DNA from: Chromera velia
Lineage: Eukaryota; Sar; Chromeraceae
Reading direction: 5' to 3'
Assembly (NCBI GenBank): GCA_018398765.1
Contig: JAHBMJ010000464.1
Location: forward strand, 4,321 to 47,159
DNA length: 42,839 nucleotides
Position numbers and translations under genes: made by a program. Shown piece after piece: positions 12,001-22,057 of this stretch (positions are counted from its first letter, which is position 1; each line of letters starts with the position of its first letter). The notes beneath the pieces were generated by a model. That model made no database searches and was not told the origin of the DNA. It saw nothing but the letters and a program-made list of their open reading frames with translations.

Positions 12001-14659
12001 TCCATCTTCTGACCTTCCAACTGCGTCTGCTTCAACAACCGGCCATCGGAGGTGAGGGCTGCATGGATGCAACAACACAACGGGGGGGGGAAGACAGAAA
12101 GAAGGGAAGGACAAGGACAAGGGCAGCCACAACAGAAGGAGCACAGAAAATCCAGAAGGTGTATACTTTTTGTGACGTGCTATTTTGGAGCAAGCAATGA
12201 GTTTCGATTTTTGTGAACCCAAGCATCTCTCAGTATGAGCGGGCACTGCGGTTCCAATCATGCAGACAGACAGACAGACAGACAGAAACCTCACAACAGG
12301 ACTGCATTCACAAAGGGATTGATTGATGGAAGAGAGCGACGCACTCTGAATGATTTCCTGACTGACTCTGAATGGGCCTGAGTGATAAGAGTTCGACCTC
12401 AAAGCGGGCTCTGTCTTTCATCTCTGCAGTCTCTGTGATATTCGCACTCCCCTCTGCACCCTTCCCGTCGGCAGGCGGGTGGGGAGTAGGTCCTTGAGAC
12501 TGGGAAGGGGGAGCTTGGGTTTGTGGGATTCTGCTAGGGGGTGGGGCTGCAGCGGGGATAGGCGGCATTCTTGTTTGAGGAATGGCCCCGGCAGGCGGCA
12601 TGGCGGTCCTTGGCATGGTCCCGGAAAGAGAACTTCCGGTCGCATTCGGAGGAGGAGGAAAGGGAAAATTTTTGGGGACACCGGGAGCGAGTAATGATGG
12701 GGTGCCTGAGACTGATGGTGGCTGTGTGATGGACGGAGACGGCGCGGTGATTTTGGATTGACCAACTTGCACTTTCTTTTGCGCATCTGCTTCTTTTTCT
12801 CGTGTGTTCTCTCCTCCGTCCTCTCTCTCCGGACTTTCGTCCTTCTCCTCTTCCTCTTCCTCTTCTTCTTCTTCCAGCTCGTCCTCTTCGTCCTCCTCTC
12901 CGACTCCCCCAACGCTCTGCGAAGCTTCTTGGGTCGCGTGTCCTGAGATCGGCGGTGTCGCTGGGCTCGGAGGGGAGGCAGAGGCAGAGGATCCTGTTTG
13001 GTCCTTTTTGACTTCTTTTCGCCGTCTTCTCTCCTGGGCTCGGGCCTTCATGCGTTTGCGCTCTGATGCCCTCACCTTCGCAATCGATCCAGCGACCTGA
13101 ACGTACGTGCAGAGAGAGCGTGCAACAAACATGATTTGGATCTTTCACAGCGGACTGTGCGGTACCGAAAGAAAGTGAAATGGAGCACTGGAAGAGAAGA
13201 GAAAGAAAGGAGGACGGATGGGGGGCATCTGAATGGCCAAACTGACCGACTGATAGGGTGCTGCCTTTCTCTTCTGTTCTTCCTCTTGGAGGACTGAGGC
13301 GTCTGTACCTGCATTTGATTAGAGGGAGGAAGGAAGAAAGTGCGCTTCGATGTATGAAACCAGCGGGCATCTTTGGTTATACAAGTTTGGCGCAAAGGCA
13401 GAGAGAAAAACGGGCACAAACAGAGGTGCGCCAAAGCAGGCAGGCAGACAAGGCAGAGAGGGAAGACCGACTGACCGACCCGCAAACTGTCTCTCCGTCA
13501 ACACGACCGCTCTCTCACCCTCTCTCATGGTCCGCACGCTCATCAGCACACAGGCGGGAAGAGACTCTGCATGCAGACATGAAGGGAGGACGGAAAGGGA
13601 CACCAAGAGGCGCCAGGATGAGAGACAAAAAGAGAAGACCAATACGACAAAAGCAGAACCTGCAGGCGGCAAAAACTGCCTCAGGGCAGGAAAGTCAGTG
13701 AGCACAGAGGAAAAAGGAAACATCCCGCTGGAATGCCTGAGTGAGGAAGACTTGATTGATTCCTTCGAATCGAGTGCCTCCTGTCACTGGTGGATCAGCA
13801 CGGTGGCCTGCACTTCGCAATGACAAAAAAAAGGGTAGCCCATATTACGTAAAGTTCTTCCACACCTCCGAGGCTCGAACTGGGCACTTCAAGGCATCAC
13901 AAGAAGAATTCGCTGGCCCTTCACAACTAGGCTGAAACCCACTGGGCGGAGTTGTTCCATACCTGCCACTCTTTCCGCCTTCCTTCCCAAAAAAGACACC
14001 TGCATGCATCTAACCCTTCATAAAAATATTCTGCCTGCCTGTCTGCCTGACTGACGGCCGTAGCCAAGACAAAGTCTCCGGTCCTCCCACGGAGGCCCTG
14101 CGGAAGACCCGAGCTGGGGCAGGGGGCCTTCGTCCTCCAGGCGCCGCCACCTGACTGCATTCATTCACTTCGGTGGTAGAGCGAGAGAACGCAGCAACGC
14201 CAGAGTGAGCGAATCACTTCAGTTTTCCGCTATTGAGGAGATGAGGAGAGGGAGCGGTTGCATGAGTCATTGATTGATTCGTTCGCAAAGAAGATTCTGC
14301 ACCCCATGCCTGTGTGTCGTTCAGGTTTTTGTTTTTGTTTTTGGAGATGCAACCTTGTGCTTTTCCTTTTTTCTTGGTGTCACTTCGGTTAATTATTCCC
14401 CGATCTCCCCTTTCTCTACCCGAGCTCTTTTGTTCTCCCGCTGTCACTCTGTCTTTCGACACTTTGTGCGTGATTGCGTGTGTGTACCAGTGGAAGTGAC
14501 CGCCAGCGTGGCTCTGTGTATGAGTCCACCGTTCTAATTTGCACCACGCCTTTTCCTGGTTCCACGCCCGCCCTCCCTCCCTTCAGCCCCCCAGATTGTC
14601 TCTCTCTCTCTCNNNNNNNNNCCCCCCCCCCTCACACACACACATACACACGCACACGT

Positions 14660-14695
<36 letters not shown>

Positions 14696-15108
14696 GGACC
14701 TTCAACTTCGTCTCCCATGCCCGGGGTCCGATACCCCTGCAAACACATGCGCGAGGGGGCAGGGCGCGAATCTTCTTTACATGCACACAGGAGCGTTTGC
14801 AACGTCAACACGCCGGGTGGACACAGAGAGAGCGTGGGTCTGCATGTGCAGAAGGAAACGAAAGAAAAAACGAGAGGGAGGGAGGGAAGTTCCCTGCATG
14901 TGCACGAACATGCACAGAGTAACTTAGTGGGTGAAGAAAGCAGGATTTAGAGAAAGGAGTCTTACACAGCAAACAAAGCAGAGAGAGGCAAACGCTCCTA
15001 CCTTGCCCATGGTCCGAATGACTTTCGAGATCCGGCCCTTGAGGTCGACTAGAATTTCGTCTCCAGGGACGAATTCAGGGGGCTCGTCGTCCGACTTCCA
15101 GTCTTCAG
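5170..15108 (-). CDS. multi-FKBP-domain peptidyl-prolyl isomerase with C-terminal TPRs (5' end not found)
   Basis: Candidate exons in transcript order: 15002-15108, 14700-14736, 14056-14154, 13247-13308, 12367-13096, 12014-12058, 11824-11955, 11658-11678, 11443-11484, 10883-10971, 10697-10748, 10379-10544, 9835-9904, 9115-9225, 7565-7945, 7241-7324, 6933-6988, 5910-6243, 5466-5573, 5170-5250. Phases agree along the chain, but 9835-9904 and 9115-9225 are uncertain. FKBP hallmarks recur: GYRTPGMGDEVEV (domain 1, closing with FEVELLSL), PRLGDVIQYCQEEWNG and MVHALCAMSEGEEARVII (domain 2, closing with LRLFLRLV), and LTVTLLNI closing a degenerate domain 3. TPRs follow: EKRERAERWKELGSLYLK, AIDAYTNALDVC, AKALLALLRLDDALEAA. 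The last exon ends CQKKIEVANRKEKQAFKGIF, like FKBP4/5 and plant FKBP62. Such proteins act as Hsp90 co-chaperones. The active-site aromatic residues look poorly kept, so isomerase activity is doubtful. Exon 12367-13096 carries a Glu run and a Pro-rich insert inside domain 1. Confidence 0.75.
5727..5905. repeat. compound CT/CA/GA microsatellite in an FKBP intron
   Basis: (CT)n, (CA)n, (GA)n, (CA)n and (GA)n blocks fill the intron between exons 5910-6243 and 5466-5573. On the transcript strand this is pyrimidine- and GT-rich and begins within a few bases of the splice donor. The SLSLSL and CVCVCV ORFs here are artefacts. Confidence 0.9.
6248..6317. repeat. CA/GA repeat with poly-G tract
   Basis: (CA)n, then (GA)n, then a run of roughly 30 G. 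On the transcript strand this is a C tract followed by CT and TG repeats ending at the acceptor of FKBP exon 5910-6243. The length of the G run is probably unreliable. Confidence 0.85.
7431..7499. repeat. GA-rich microsatellite in an FKBP intron
   Basis: (GAGACA)n and (GA)n tract between exons 7565-7945 and 7241-7324. No exon is hidden in it. Confidence 0.85.
8288..8341 (-). repeat. SINE-like 3' end with (TTTC)n tail
   Basis: On the minus strand CAAGTTCGACGAATCTGACAG is followed by about nine TTTC units. The 32 bases 8310-8341 recur exactly at 36667-36698, also with TTTC units behind them. A shared 3' end plus a simple-repeat tail is typical of a short retroposon. This copy appears 5'-truncated. 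Confidence 0.5.
8411..8472. repeat. CT/GT microsatellite in an FKBP intron
   Basis: (CT)n followed by (GT)n within the long intron between exons 9115-9225 and 7565-7945. Confidence 0.9.
9025..9067. repeat. GT/GC dinucleotide repeat
   Basis: (GT)n then (GC)n, then GT again, just downstream (in transcript sense) of candidate FKBP exon 9115-9225. Confidence 0.85.
13825..13934 (-). ncRNA. possible tRNA-derived Pol III unit or SINE fragment
   Basis: On the minus strand an A-box-like word (CAGCCTAGTTGTGA, 13921-13934) is followed about 50 bases on by a B-box-like word (GTTCGAGCCT, 13871-13880) and then by eight T (13825-13832), a Pol III terminator. The spacing is tRNA-like, but no cloverleaf folds, so it is not a tRNA gene. 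It lies in an FKBP intron. Confidence 0.3.
14597..14695. repeat. CT/C/CA repeats with a 9-base assembly gap
   Basis: Bases 14613-14621 are N, set between (CT)n and a C run, followed by (CA)n, (CT)n and (CA)n. This is an FKBP intron. The gap marks a failed assembly of low-complexity DNA, and its true size is unknown. Confidence 0.95.
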
Positions 15109-15259
15109 CTGCGACTCGTTTCACACATGCACAAAGGTATCTGTATGCGTGTACGCGCGTGAAAGAAACGCAGAAGGGGGCGTGGAGGACCGGAAACGGC
15201 TCAAGGAGGAGACGGCAGAAACAGGAGACGGAGGAGACGCCTTTCGTCGAAACGAAAAT

Positions 15260-15559
15260 TCAGGGGTGAGAAAAAAGAGCAGCCACTAGACAGTAACACT
15301 CATGGAGCAAATGGATAAATTTTAGGGAAGGGACAGTAAGAAGGACGTGCTCAAAAGCCAATGCCACGTTCATCCAGTCGGCTTGGCAGAGATGATGCGT
15401 CAGCCCAGCAACCAAATACCCCATGCAGGCAAGATAGAAGGGCACGATGAAGGGAAGACCGACCGGGAGCCTCCGAGTCCGAATCCATTGTCGAGGCGCA
15501 ACTCTCAGCTCGCTATGTGCTCCCTCGGTATTTTTCTGCTTCCAGCGCTGTGCCTTCAC
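15260..15559 (-). CDS. possible two-helix membrane protein fragment, unrecognised
   Basis: An open frame ending at 15260 contains a basic start (QWIRTRRLP), a hydrophobic segment LPFIVPFYLACMGYLVAG and a second one around LAFEHVLLTVPSLKFI. The order, basic arm then a hydrophobic hairpin starting LPF, loosely recalls the N-terminus of P5A ATPases, but nothing further of such a gene is present. It lies 150 bases upstream of the first FKBP exon found and has the same orientation, so it could also be untranslated or intronic sequence of that gene. The start is not defined, since a GTG would be needed at the frame's 5' end. Low confidence. Confidence 0.2.
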   Translation of the reverse strand: MKAQRWKQKNTEGAHSELRVAPRQWIRTRRLPVGLPFIVPFYLACMGYLVAGLTHHLCQADWMNVALAFEHVLLTVPSLKFIHLLHECYCLVAALFSHP

Positions 15560-15739
15560 AGCGGGGCGGGAATGCTTTGCAGCTGGATCTCACCGAAGCT
15601 GTTGACGATAGTTCGGCAGAGAATCTTTTTTCGAGCTCAATTCGAATGTGAGTCCTTGGCAGGTCAGCGCTAATTCTTTGATGTTGAAACCATATAGCTA
15701 GCTGTACAATGATCAATGCTGGGGGATGTAGCTTAACTC

Positions 15740-16660
15740 CTTACTGACTTGATTTCACATCTCATCCCATCTCTTATGGGACCTTCTCGAACATCTGTAT
15801 AGATCGGCCCGGCGTATCACGAGAGTGGGCGCGCGCGCACTGCGCGCCGACGTATCGTGCATGGTGGGTACTCCCGTAGTCAAAACCCTCGTCGTCGTCG
15901 TCGGATCATCAACGTAGTCGAGTCCGGCGTCGAAAGGGGGGGCAAACAAAAAGTTCTTATCCTTTATTATCCTTCGATCGAAACGTCGCAAGCATGCAAT
16001 GCATATGCCGGGATGCTTTTTCACGTTCCTCTTTTTGTAAGATTACTACTCAGAGAGTCGGGGAACGCATTAAGCGTTTACATGCGTTCACTCGAGCAAC
16101 AATGGTCATGCAGTAAGCAGATTGAATAAGATTGAATCATGCTATACGCGTAGGTTTTCTCCTCTTCTCTCTCGTACTATCACTGTTAGTATCGCACCTT
16201 CTTTTCTTATCCCTTTTAAGAATTTATCACTAGATTTGTCGTCACCACGACATTACATGTCACATGTGCACGACAGCAAAGCCAAAAAATGTGTAGCCGT
16301 TCTTCTCCTCTCTTTTTCTTTCCAGCTCTTCTTTTGCATGATTACTGTGGACTCTTGTTTTAGCATCTCATTGCATAACCTGAATTTTGCCTGGAAAAGA
16401 ATATTTAAATAGGAAAATATGCTGGATGTCTGCTTGGATGTACTTGTATGACAATGTACGTAGACATCTACACATCAGCATATAACTGTCAACTGTGAGT
16501 TATCAGTATATAGCTTTATAATTAGGAGACCCGAGTTATCGTGAGTCATTAAATAACATTAGTAGCTTGTTACAGCCTGTATAAGTAGTTCTACAACCAA
16601 GTCTATCATGCATTATTATGCATTGATTTCAATATGCTAGCTAACACGCTAGCTAGTTTT
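15740..16660. other. gene-free stretch between FKBP and channel genes
   Basis: Probably holds the promoter of the FKBP gene. A short GC-rich piece with GCGCGC palindromes lies at about 15825-15850, after which the DNA becomes AT-rich. No exon recognised. Confidence 0.4.
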
Positions 16661-16672
16661 CAAAAGTTCAAT

Positions 16673-16974
16673 CTAGACTCATCTATGAGTCGGCAAGCTG
16701 TTTAAACTAGTAAAAATAGTTGAAAAAATAGTAAAAATAGTTTAAATAGTTACTATTTTTACTATTTGCTACATCATAGAGTAAAATAGTTAGAAAATAG
16801 TTAGCTATTTTTACTATTTTAATAGTAAAATAGTGCTATTTTACTATTAAAATAGTAAAAATAGCTAACTATTGAATTATAAACTATTTTACTATTCGAC
16901 GTAGCGAATAATAAAAATAGTCACTATTTTTACTATTTTTACTATTTTGACATAGCAAGCCGACTCGTAGATGG
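16673..16974. mobile_element. 302-bp foldback MITE with 8-bp target-site duplication
   Basis: The ends are inverted copies of one another over about 40 bases (ATCTATGAGTCGGCAAGCTG on the left against ATCTACGAGTCGGCTTGCTA from the right). They are flanked by the identical 8-mer AGTTCAAT (16665-16672 and 16975-16982). The interior is a set of AAAATAGTAAAAATAG words and their complements, so nearly the whole element can fold. An 8-bp duplication is characteristic of hAT-type elements; that assignment is inference. Confidence 0.7.
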
Positions 16975-17210
16975 AGTTCAATATCGTTCATTGAAATACA
17001 TACACAATTGTATTAATTTAAACCAAGTACAACATTTTTTTAAAAAAATTGTGAAACTAGTTGTGAAATACCGTGACACTGGATTTTGAGCTAGATTTTG
17101 AGACACGGTGCAGACACCTTAATTCGCCTTAATTTGAATAGAATAGAATTGAACCCTATAAGAAACCATAAAGGGGACATATGTTCTTTGTTTTCCACCA
17201 GATGATCGAA

Positions 17211-17346
17211 TGCTAAAAAAAATGGGATCAAGATCAACTTGAATTTCAGTGCCACAGTGATTAAGAATGATTGCAGCTTGCTCAAAAAAATGGGATCAAG
17301 ATCAACTTGAATTTCAGTGCCACAGTGATTAAGAATGATTGCAGCT
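17211..17346. repeat. 68-bp tandem duplication
   Basis: Two essentially identical copies with a period of 68 bp, each containing ATGGGATCAAGATCAACTTG and ending at GATTGCAGCT. They lie just past the stop codon of the channel gene, in its likely 3' untranslated region. Confidence 0.85.
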
Positions 17347-17416
17347 TTCCAGCCTCTCAGTGTGTGGAAGCTGCAAGCCTGAGTCCAAGCGACCAAAGTT
17401 TAGTCTCAGAAAAAGA

Positions 17417-18181
17417 TTATGAACTTGGTGCTTGTTTGCTCGCGCCTTTTGCCTTTATCTCTGTGCGCCCCGCCGCCCCCTCTGGCGAATTCCGCTCTCC
17501 TTCGTCCCCTTCTACGGAGACTTCGCACGAACTCGCCTTTATTGACACACGAGGAGCCGCGACTCCTCCTTTTGTCTCACCCCCCTTCCCCTCTGTTGTT
17601 GTCTCTCCTTCTTTCGCCTCGTCCCCCTTCCGACCCCCTGCAGATCCAGCACCAGACAGCCCTCCGGGAAACCGAAGGGCGCTAGCGCGTGACTGTCCCC
17701 CGTTTTCTCCGCCTTTCGAAGTTCCCGTTTCTCCGTCTTTCTCTTCTGACATGGCATGAGAGTACACGCCAGACACCTCCCGAGACCCAATCGGAACGTT
17801 TTCTGTGTCGTAATTGTCAGCGCGGGGTGGGGGGGGCGCATGTACATGCTTGTCGCGGCCTTGATGAGGGGTCGTGGCGTCCGCAGGAGCTTTGAGAGTC
17901 TCCCACAAATTTCGAACGATGCTCCGTCTCCTGGTGGACTTTCCCCCTGTCCTTCCCCCTTCTTCCAAGTCTTTCTCTAGGCACGCAGCCATTTCTCCTT
18001 CCTCTGCCGTCGCGTTGGGACTCCCCTCTCCGAGCACGACTGCCCTGTGGAGGTTTCGCACTGCCCCGTGCACCGTCAAGAGGCCCTTTTCGTCGAGAGT
18101 TTGCTCCTTCATGAGCACAGACCTCTGGAGAGACCTCTCGTGGGAAGAGTTGAACACGTCTTCGTCGAAATCCTCTCCTGC

Positions 18182-18213
<32 letters not shown>

Positions 18214-19586
18214 CGACTATATATTTCTTCTTCTCTCTTCTTTTCTTCACGAAAACAGTCAGACAGATAGACAGACAGACAGACAGAAGAAAGAAGAACA
18301 GCGAATCATTGAAAAAAACTTAGAGCTCCACCCAGAGTGAACTGATCGAGAGAAGTATTGCAACCAAGCCACAACACTCCTTACAAACATTCAACAGCGC
18401 GGCAGAACGAGAAGCTGATGGAAACCCCCCCCCCCCAGGATGGTCTTTCAAAACCCACCGTTGAGTTTGTACACCTTCTTCTGGATGTCGACCAGCCTCC
18501 TGTCTGTCGAGTTTACTTTGGTGTCCAGTTTGGTCACTTCGGTCCTCAACGAGTACAGCAGTCTTCGGATTTCCATCGCGTCCAGGGCAGACGCCTGGCC
18601 TGCAATCAAGGCCTTCCTTTCATTCCTTTGCAAACTTTCTCTCTCTTTCCACCTCAACACATTTCAACAGACGCATATATCAGTAGAACATGTCCATGAA
18701 GAGAGAGAAATCAGACCAAACGTACAGCTTCCCGGAGAGACTTGATCAGAATCAATCATCCCGTCTGCAACAGACGTGCAAGGCTGGATGTCCACCTGCT
18801 TCCTTCCTTCCTTCCTTCCTTCCTTCCTTCCATGGATCAGGAAGGAATCAGAAGGAGAAATCAGAAGAGGAAAAGAAAAACAAACACACCCCTGAGCCGA
18901 AGAATTCCGTCCACAAACTCTTCCGTCCCAATCGACCCGTCTCCGTTGAAGTCTAAAAGAACAAAAACGGATTCTGCTTGCCCAGGATCGATACCCAAAC
19001 TCCCCAACCGGTAGATCATGGCGGGATCCTGTAGGAGAGAGAAAACCAAAGCAGATTCGAAGGAAAGTAAATCTCTGGTCTGTAATTGAGTGATGCAGGC
19101 CGGCGTACGTTCAACATTCATGCCACCCCAGGATAGGTGAAGACCAGAAAAGAAATGCGTTATCCATTGCCGATGCTTCAAGGTGACTGCTCTTTTTGCA
19201 AATCAATTTTCGTCAAGAGAAGCTTTGCTTTGTCCTCACGGAGGAAGAGAACCAAAGTGAAGTCAAGATTTGGCCCTGGCAGAGACACACACCATCACTC
19301 TTTCTCTTGCACCCGAACATCTCTCCATGCAACCATGAATGAATGTAAGAGAAGTGCACACCCCGTAAACGAATTTAGGAGCAAAAGGCAAATGGAGAAC
19401 CACACCAACAGACGGACGGACGGACGGACATGCATGAGTTTCCGAAATTCGTCCAGAGTCAGGTACCCGTTGCCGTCTGTGTCCCACCGCCTCATCACGT
19501 CTGCGAGGAACTTCGCTTCTCTGGCCTTTCTCTTCTCCCTTTGCTCCGTCTCTGCTTCGTCGTGCACCTGTAGGCTCAAACAGAAT

Positions 19587-19631
<45 letters not shown>

Positions 19632-22001
19632 ACTTATAGTTCCCTTCTTCTCGGAAATCTTGTAGGTGTTTTCCAACAAAAACACAGACCGACAGGCAGG
19701 CAGACAGGTCGACAGGCCGGAAGGAAGAAAAAGAAAACAGAATGAAAGAGAGAAAGAAAGAAAGAATGAAAGATAGAAAGAAAGGACAGATGGACTGATG
19801 GACGGACGGACACAGACAGACAGCGAGACAGGAGAGAAGAGAAAACCCCCATTCTCTCCAATTTTTGCATTTCTGGTTGTCCCTCATGTATGCAGTATTT
19901 TGGGGGATTCTGTTTTCTCTCTTTCTCTGTGGAGCAGTTGGAGACAGGCTGAATGACTTATCAAGAGCAAGATACACAGATTCACAATTTTACGGACGAA
20001 CTAAGTGATTGACTGACTCAGAACAGGGTCAGGCAGCTATCATAATCGCAGAAGAAAACTCATCTGTGAGCCGTCCCGGTTGGTTTGTTGGTTGGATGTT
20101 TCTTTTCTTTTTCCCATGCATTCATTGTCTCACTGACCCTCGTTTCCTGAATCACGGTCTCGACGAACAGGGCAGTGAGGATGTTGAGAAGCCCAAAGGA
20201 GGTCCCGGCCACGAAAATGACAAAAAAGACCTCCATACCAGGCAGAATGAGCCCGGCAGGGCGCGCAATCCCGTTGGCCCATGACTCCAGAGTCATCACC
20301 TGCATCGATGCATCGTCAGAGATCGATCAAGGGTGTGGACGTCTAAGCTGTCTATGTGCAAGTACATCCAAGCACACATCCAACACATTTTCTTCCATCC
20401 AAAATTGAGGTCATGCTAAAGCAAGAGTCCAAAGTCATCAAGCAAAAGAAGAGCTGGAAGGAAGAAGAGAGCAGAAAAGCGGCTGCACTTTTATTGGCTT
20501 TGCTGCCGTATGCATGTAACGTCGCGGTGACGATAGTTTCTTGAAAGGGGCAAGAAAAGAAGGTGGGGTAGCACGAGAGAGAAGAGGAGAAAGCTTACGC
20601 GTGTCTGTCTTTGTTTTTGTGCAGTCAGTAAGATAGACGGTTTTTTTTAGAGAGATCCTTTCTGGAAATGCCCTTTTCTTTGTGTGCATCAATCTGAGAG
20701 GCTCCTGGAAAAGCAATTTCTCGGCATTTTCTTTTTTAAGGCCCCGTGACGACACATCGTCGGAAAAGCACTTCAGAAGAAAGTCTTTCAAAATTTTCAC
20801 AAGCAGCAGAAGCATGCATGGACATTCACCATGATCAAGTCAGCTCGCACGATCTATTTTGTACTGCGTCATGAGTCCAGGCCGACCTGGAAGAGAGAGA
20901 ACATGGATCCGAGGATGCTTCCAAAGTATTCCTCAACAAAATCATCGTCCTTGTCCTTCTCAAACAATCCAGTGATGAAAGTCCCCACGGTGAAAAGAAA
21001 TACAAGAATCAGAACCATCACCCATGCAAGTGAATGCATTGTCGCCCCAATTGACAAAATCAAAACCCGCAAAGGTCTCAATGTGCCAAAAAGCCGCACC
21101 GCTCTCAGTATTCGAAACACTCTGAAGATTGCCAGCGTGCCAAGTTCGTCCGACCCTTCCGAGAACCCCCCCCCCGCCATTGACATCCAGAGAAAGACTG
21201 CGTCCACTAGCGACACAAGCGTTACAGCAAAATCAAAAAGGTGAAAGACCGATTTGAAGTACTGGCTTCGGAAGGCGGTCACTTTACAGATGACTTCAAG
21301 GACCCAAATTGGAACGAAAACGCATCCATCGACGATATGATAAGTGTACTCGTCGGGGTAATCTGTGTACAAACCGATAATAATTGAGTTCGCCAGAATG
21401 ATCAGACCAGCCAAGTATTCGTAGGCAGTTGAAGCGAATACTGCGCAAAGAATCTTTCTCCATCTTGACATTGGTCCCCCTTTCCCATTCCTTATCAGCT
21501 CCGAGTCCCGCACTTGCCGCCGCGCTCCCACGTCGGCCTCGTAGAGCATTGCCGTAACATGGGCGCGTCCGGCTGCGCCTGCGTGCATGCTGAAAAAGTC
21601 GTCCTCCTCTTGCTCCTCGTTTGCTTTCTGCTGCTGATTTGGCTACAGGGATTAATTTGTACCCCTGTTGATGTCTTCGGTTCAGACTGAGGGAAGTGCG
21701 TGAACTTCAATTGAACTCCGCGCTAATGACTCTCTTCTGAAGAGACATCAGTCAATCCAGTTTTGGCGTCCAGATCGGTAGATTCCCTCAATGCCCCGAC
21801 CAATTTCCGTTCAAAGAAGGCGATCAGTCCGTCGGTGTTGCCGCATTCGGAAGCAACAACCAGGCCGCGGAACGCTGGGATCTCTGTACATACATGCACT
21901 TCTGGTTTTTCTCTCGCTGTTCTGGGCTGGTGGGTATATACTGGCCGGCCTCTCCGTGACCAAGTCTGCACCGGATCGAGAAAGGAGTATACTGCAGCCA
22001 T
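17417..22001 (-). CDS. single-domain voltage-gated cation channel with two EF hands
   Basis: Exons in order: 21801-22001 (ATG 21999-22001, donor less certain), 20887-21642, 20138-20299, 19430-19567, 18890-19028, 18459-18599, 17417-18177. All phases agree, for roughly 760 residues. Exon 2 encodes S1-S5. S4 has Arg at every third position (FRVFRILRAVRLF), then a further LRPLR. The filter, split by an intron, reads LFQ|VMTLESWANG, very close to bacterial NaChBac TLESW filters. S6 follows (FVAGTSFGLLNILTALF). The C-terminus has a coil, EF hand 1 (DTDGNGYLTLDE), EF hand 2 (DFNGDGSIGTEE), a heptad-like helix (LRTEVTKLDTKVNSTDRRL) and a Gly/Glu-rich tail. One six-helix repeat means four subunits per channel. 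The layout fits eukaryotic single-domain (EukCat-type) channels giving fast Na+/Ca2+ currents, with Ca2+ feedback through the EF hands. Ion selectivity is inferred only. Confidence 0.85.
18178..18290. repeat. CAGA tetranucleotide arrays at a splice acceptor
   Basis: Two (CAGA)n blocks (about 18181-18212 and 18258-18288). On the transcript strand the second-read block is (CTGT)n and runs directly into the CAG of the acceptor for the last channel exon. Confidence 0.9.
18798..18830. repeat. CTTC tetranucleotide array
   Basis: (TTCC)n tract within channel intron 5. No exon in it. Confidence 0.9.
19588..19635. repeat. CA microsatellite in channel intron
   Basis: (CA)n, read as (TG)n in the transcript, about 20 bases before the acceptor of channel exon 19430-19567. 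Confidence 0.9.
19683..19826. repeat. compound CAGG/GAAA/GGAC repeats
   Basis: A patchwork of tetranucleotide tracts (GGCA, GAAA, GGAC) inside channel intron 3. It is pyrimidine-rich on the transcript strand. Confidence 0.8.
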
Positions 22002-22057
22002 AGGAAGGAGGGGGAGAGAGCTAGAGAAAGAGGAAATTCGACTTAAACATTTTAATT

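Noticed and set aside
13860..13940. tRNA gene on the minus strand
   Set aside because: B-box-like word present, but acceptor and T stems do not pair.
21723..21800. Continuation of the first channel exon to the TAG at 21723
   Set aside because: A donor at 21800 (GTCGGG) joins the S1-S5 exon in phase; reading on would end the protein before the channel.
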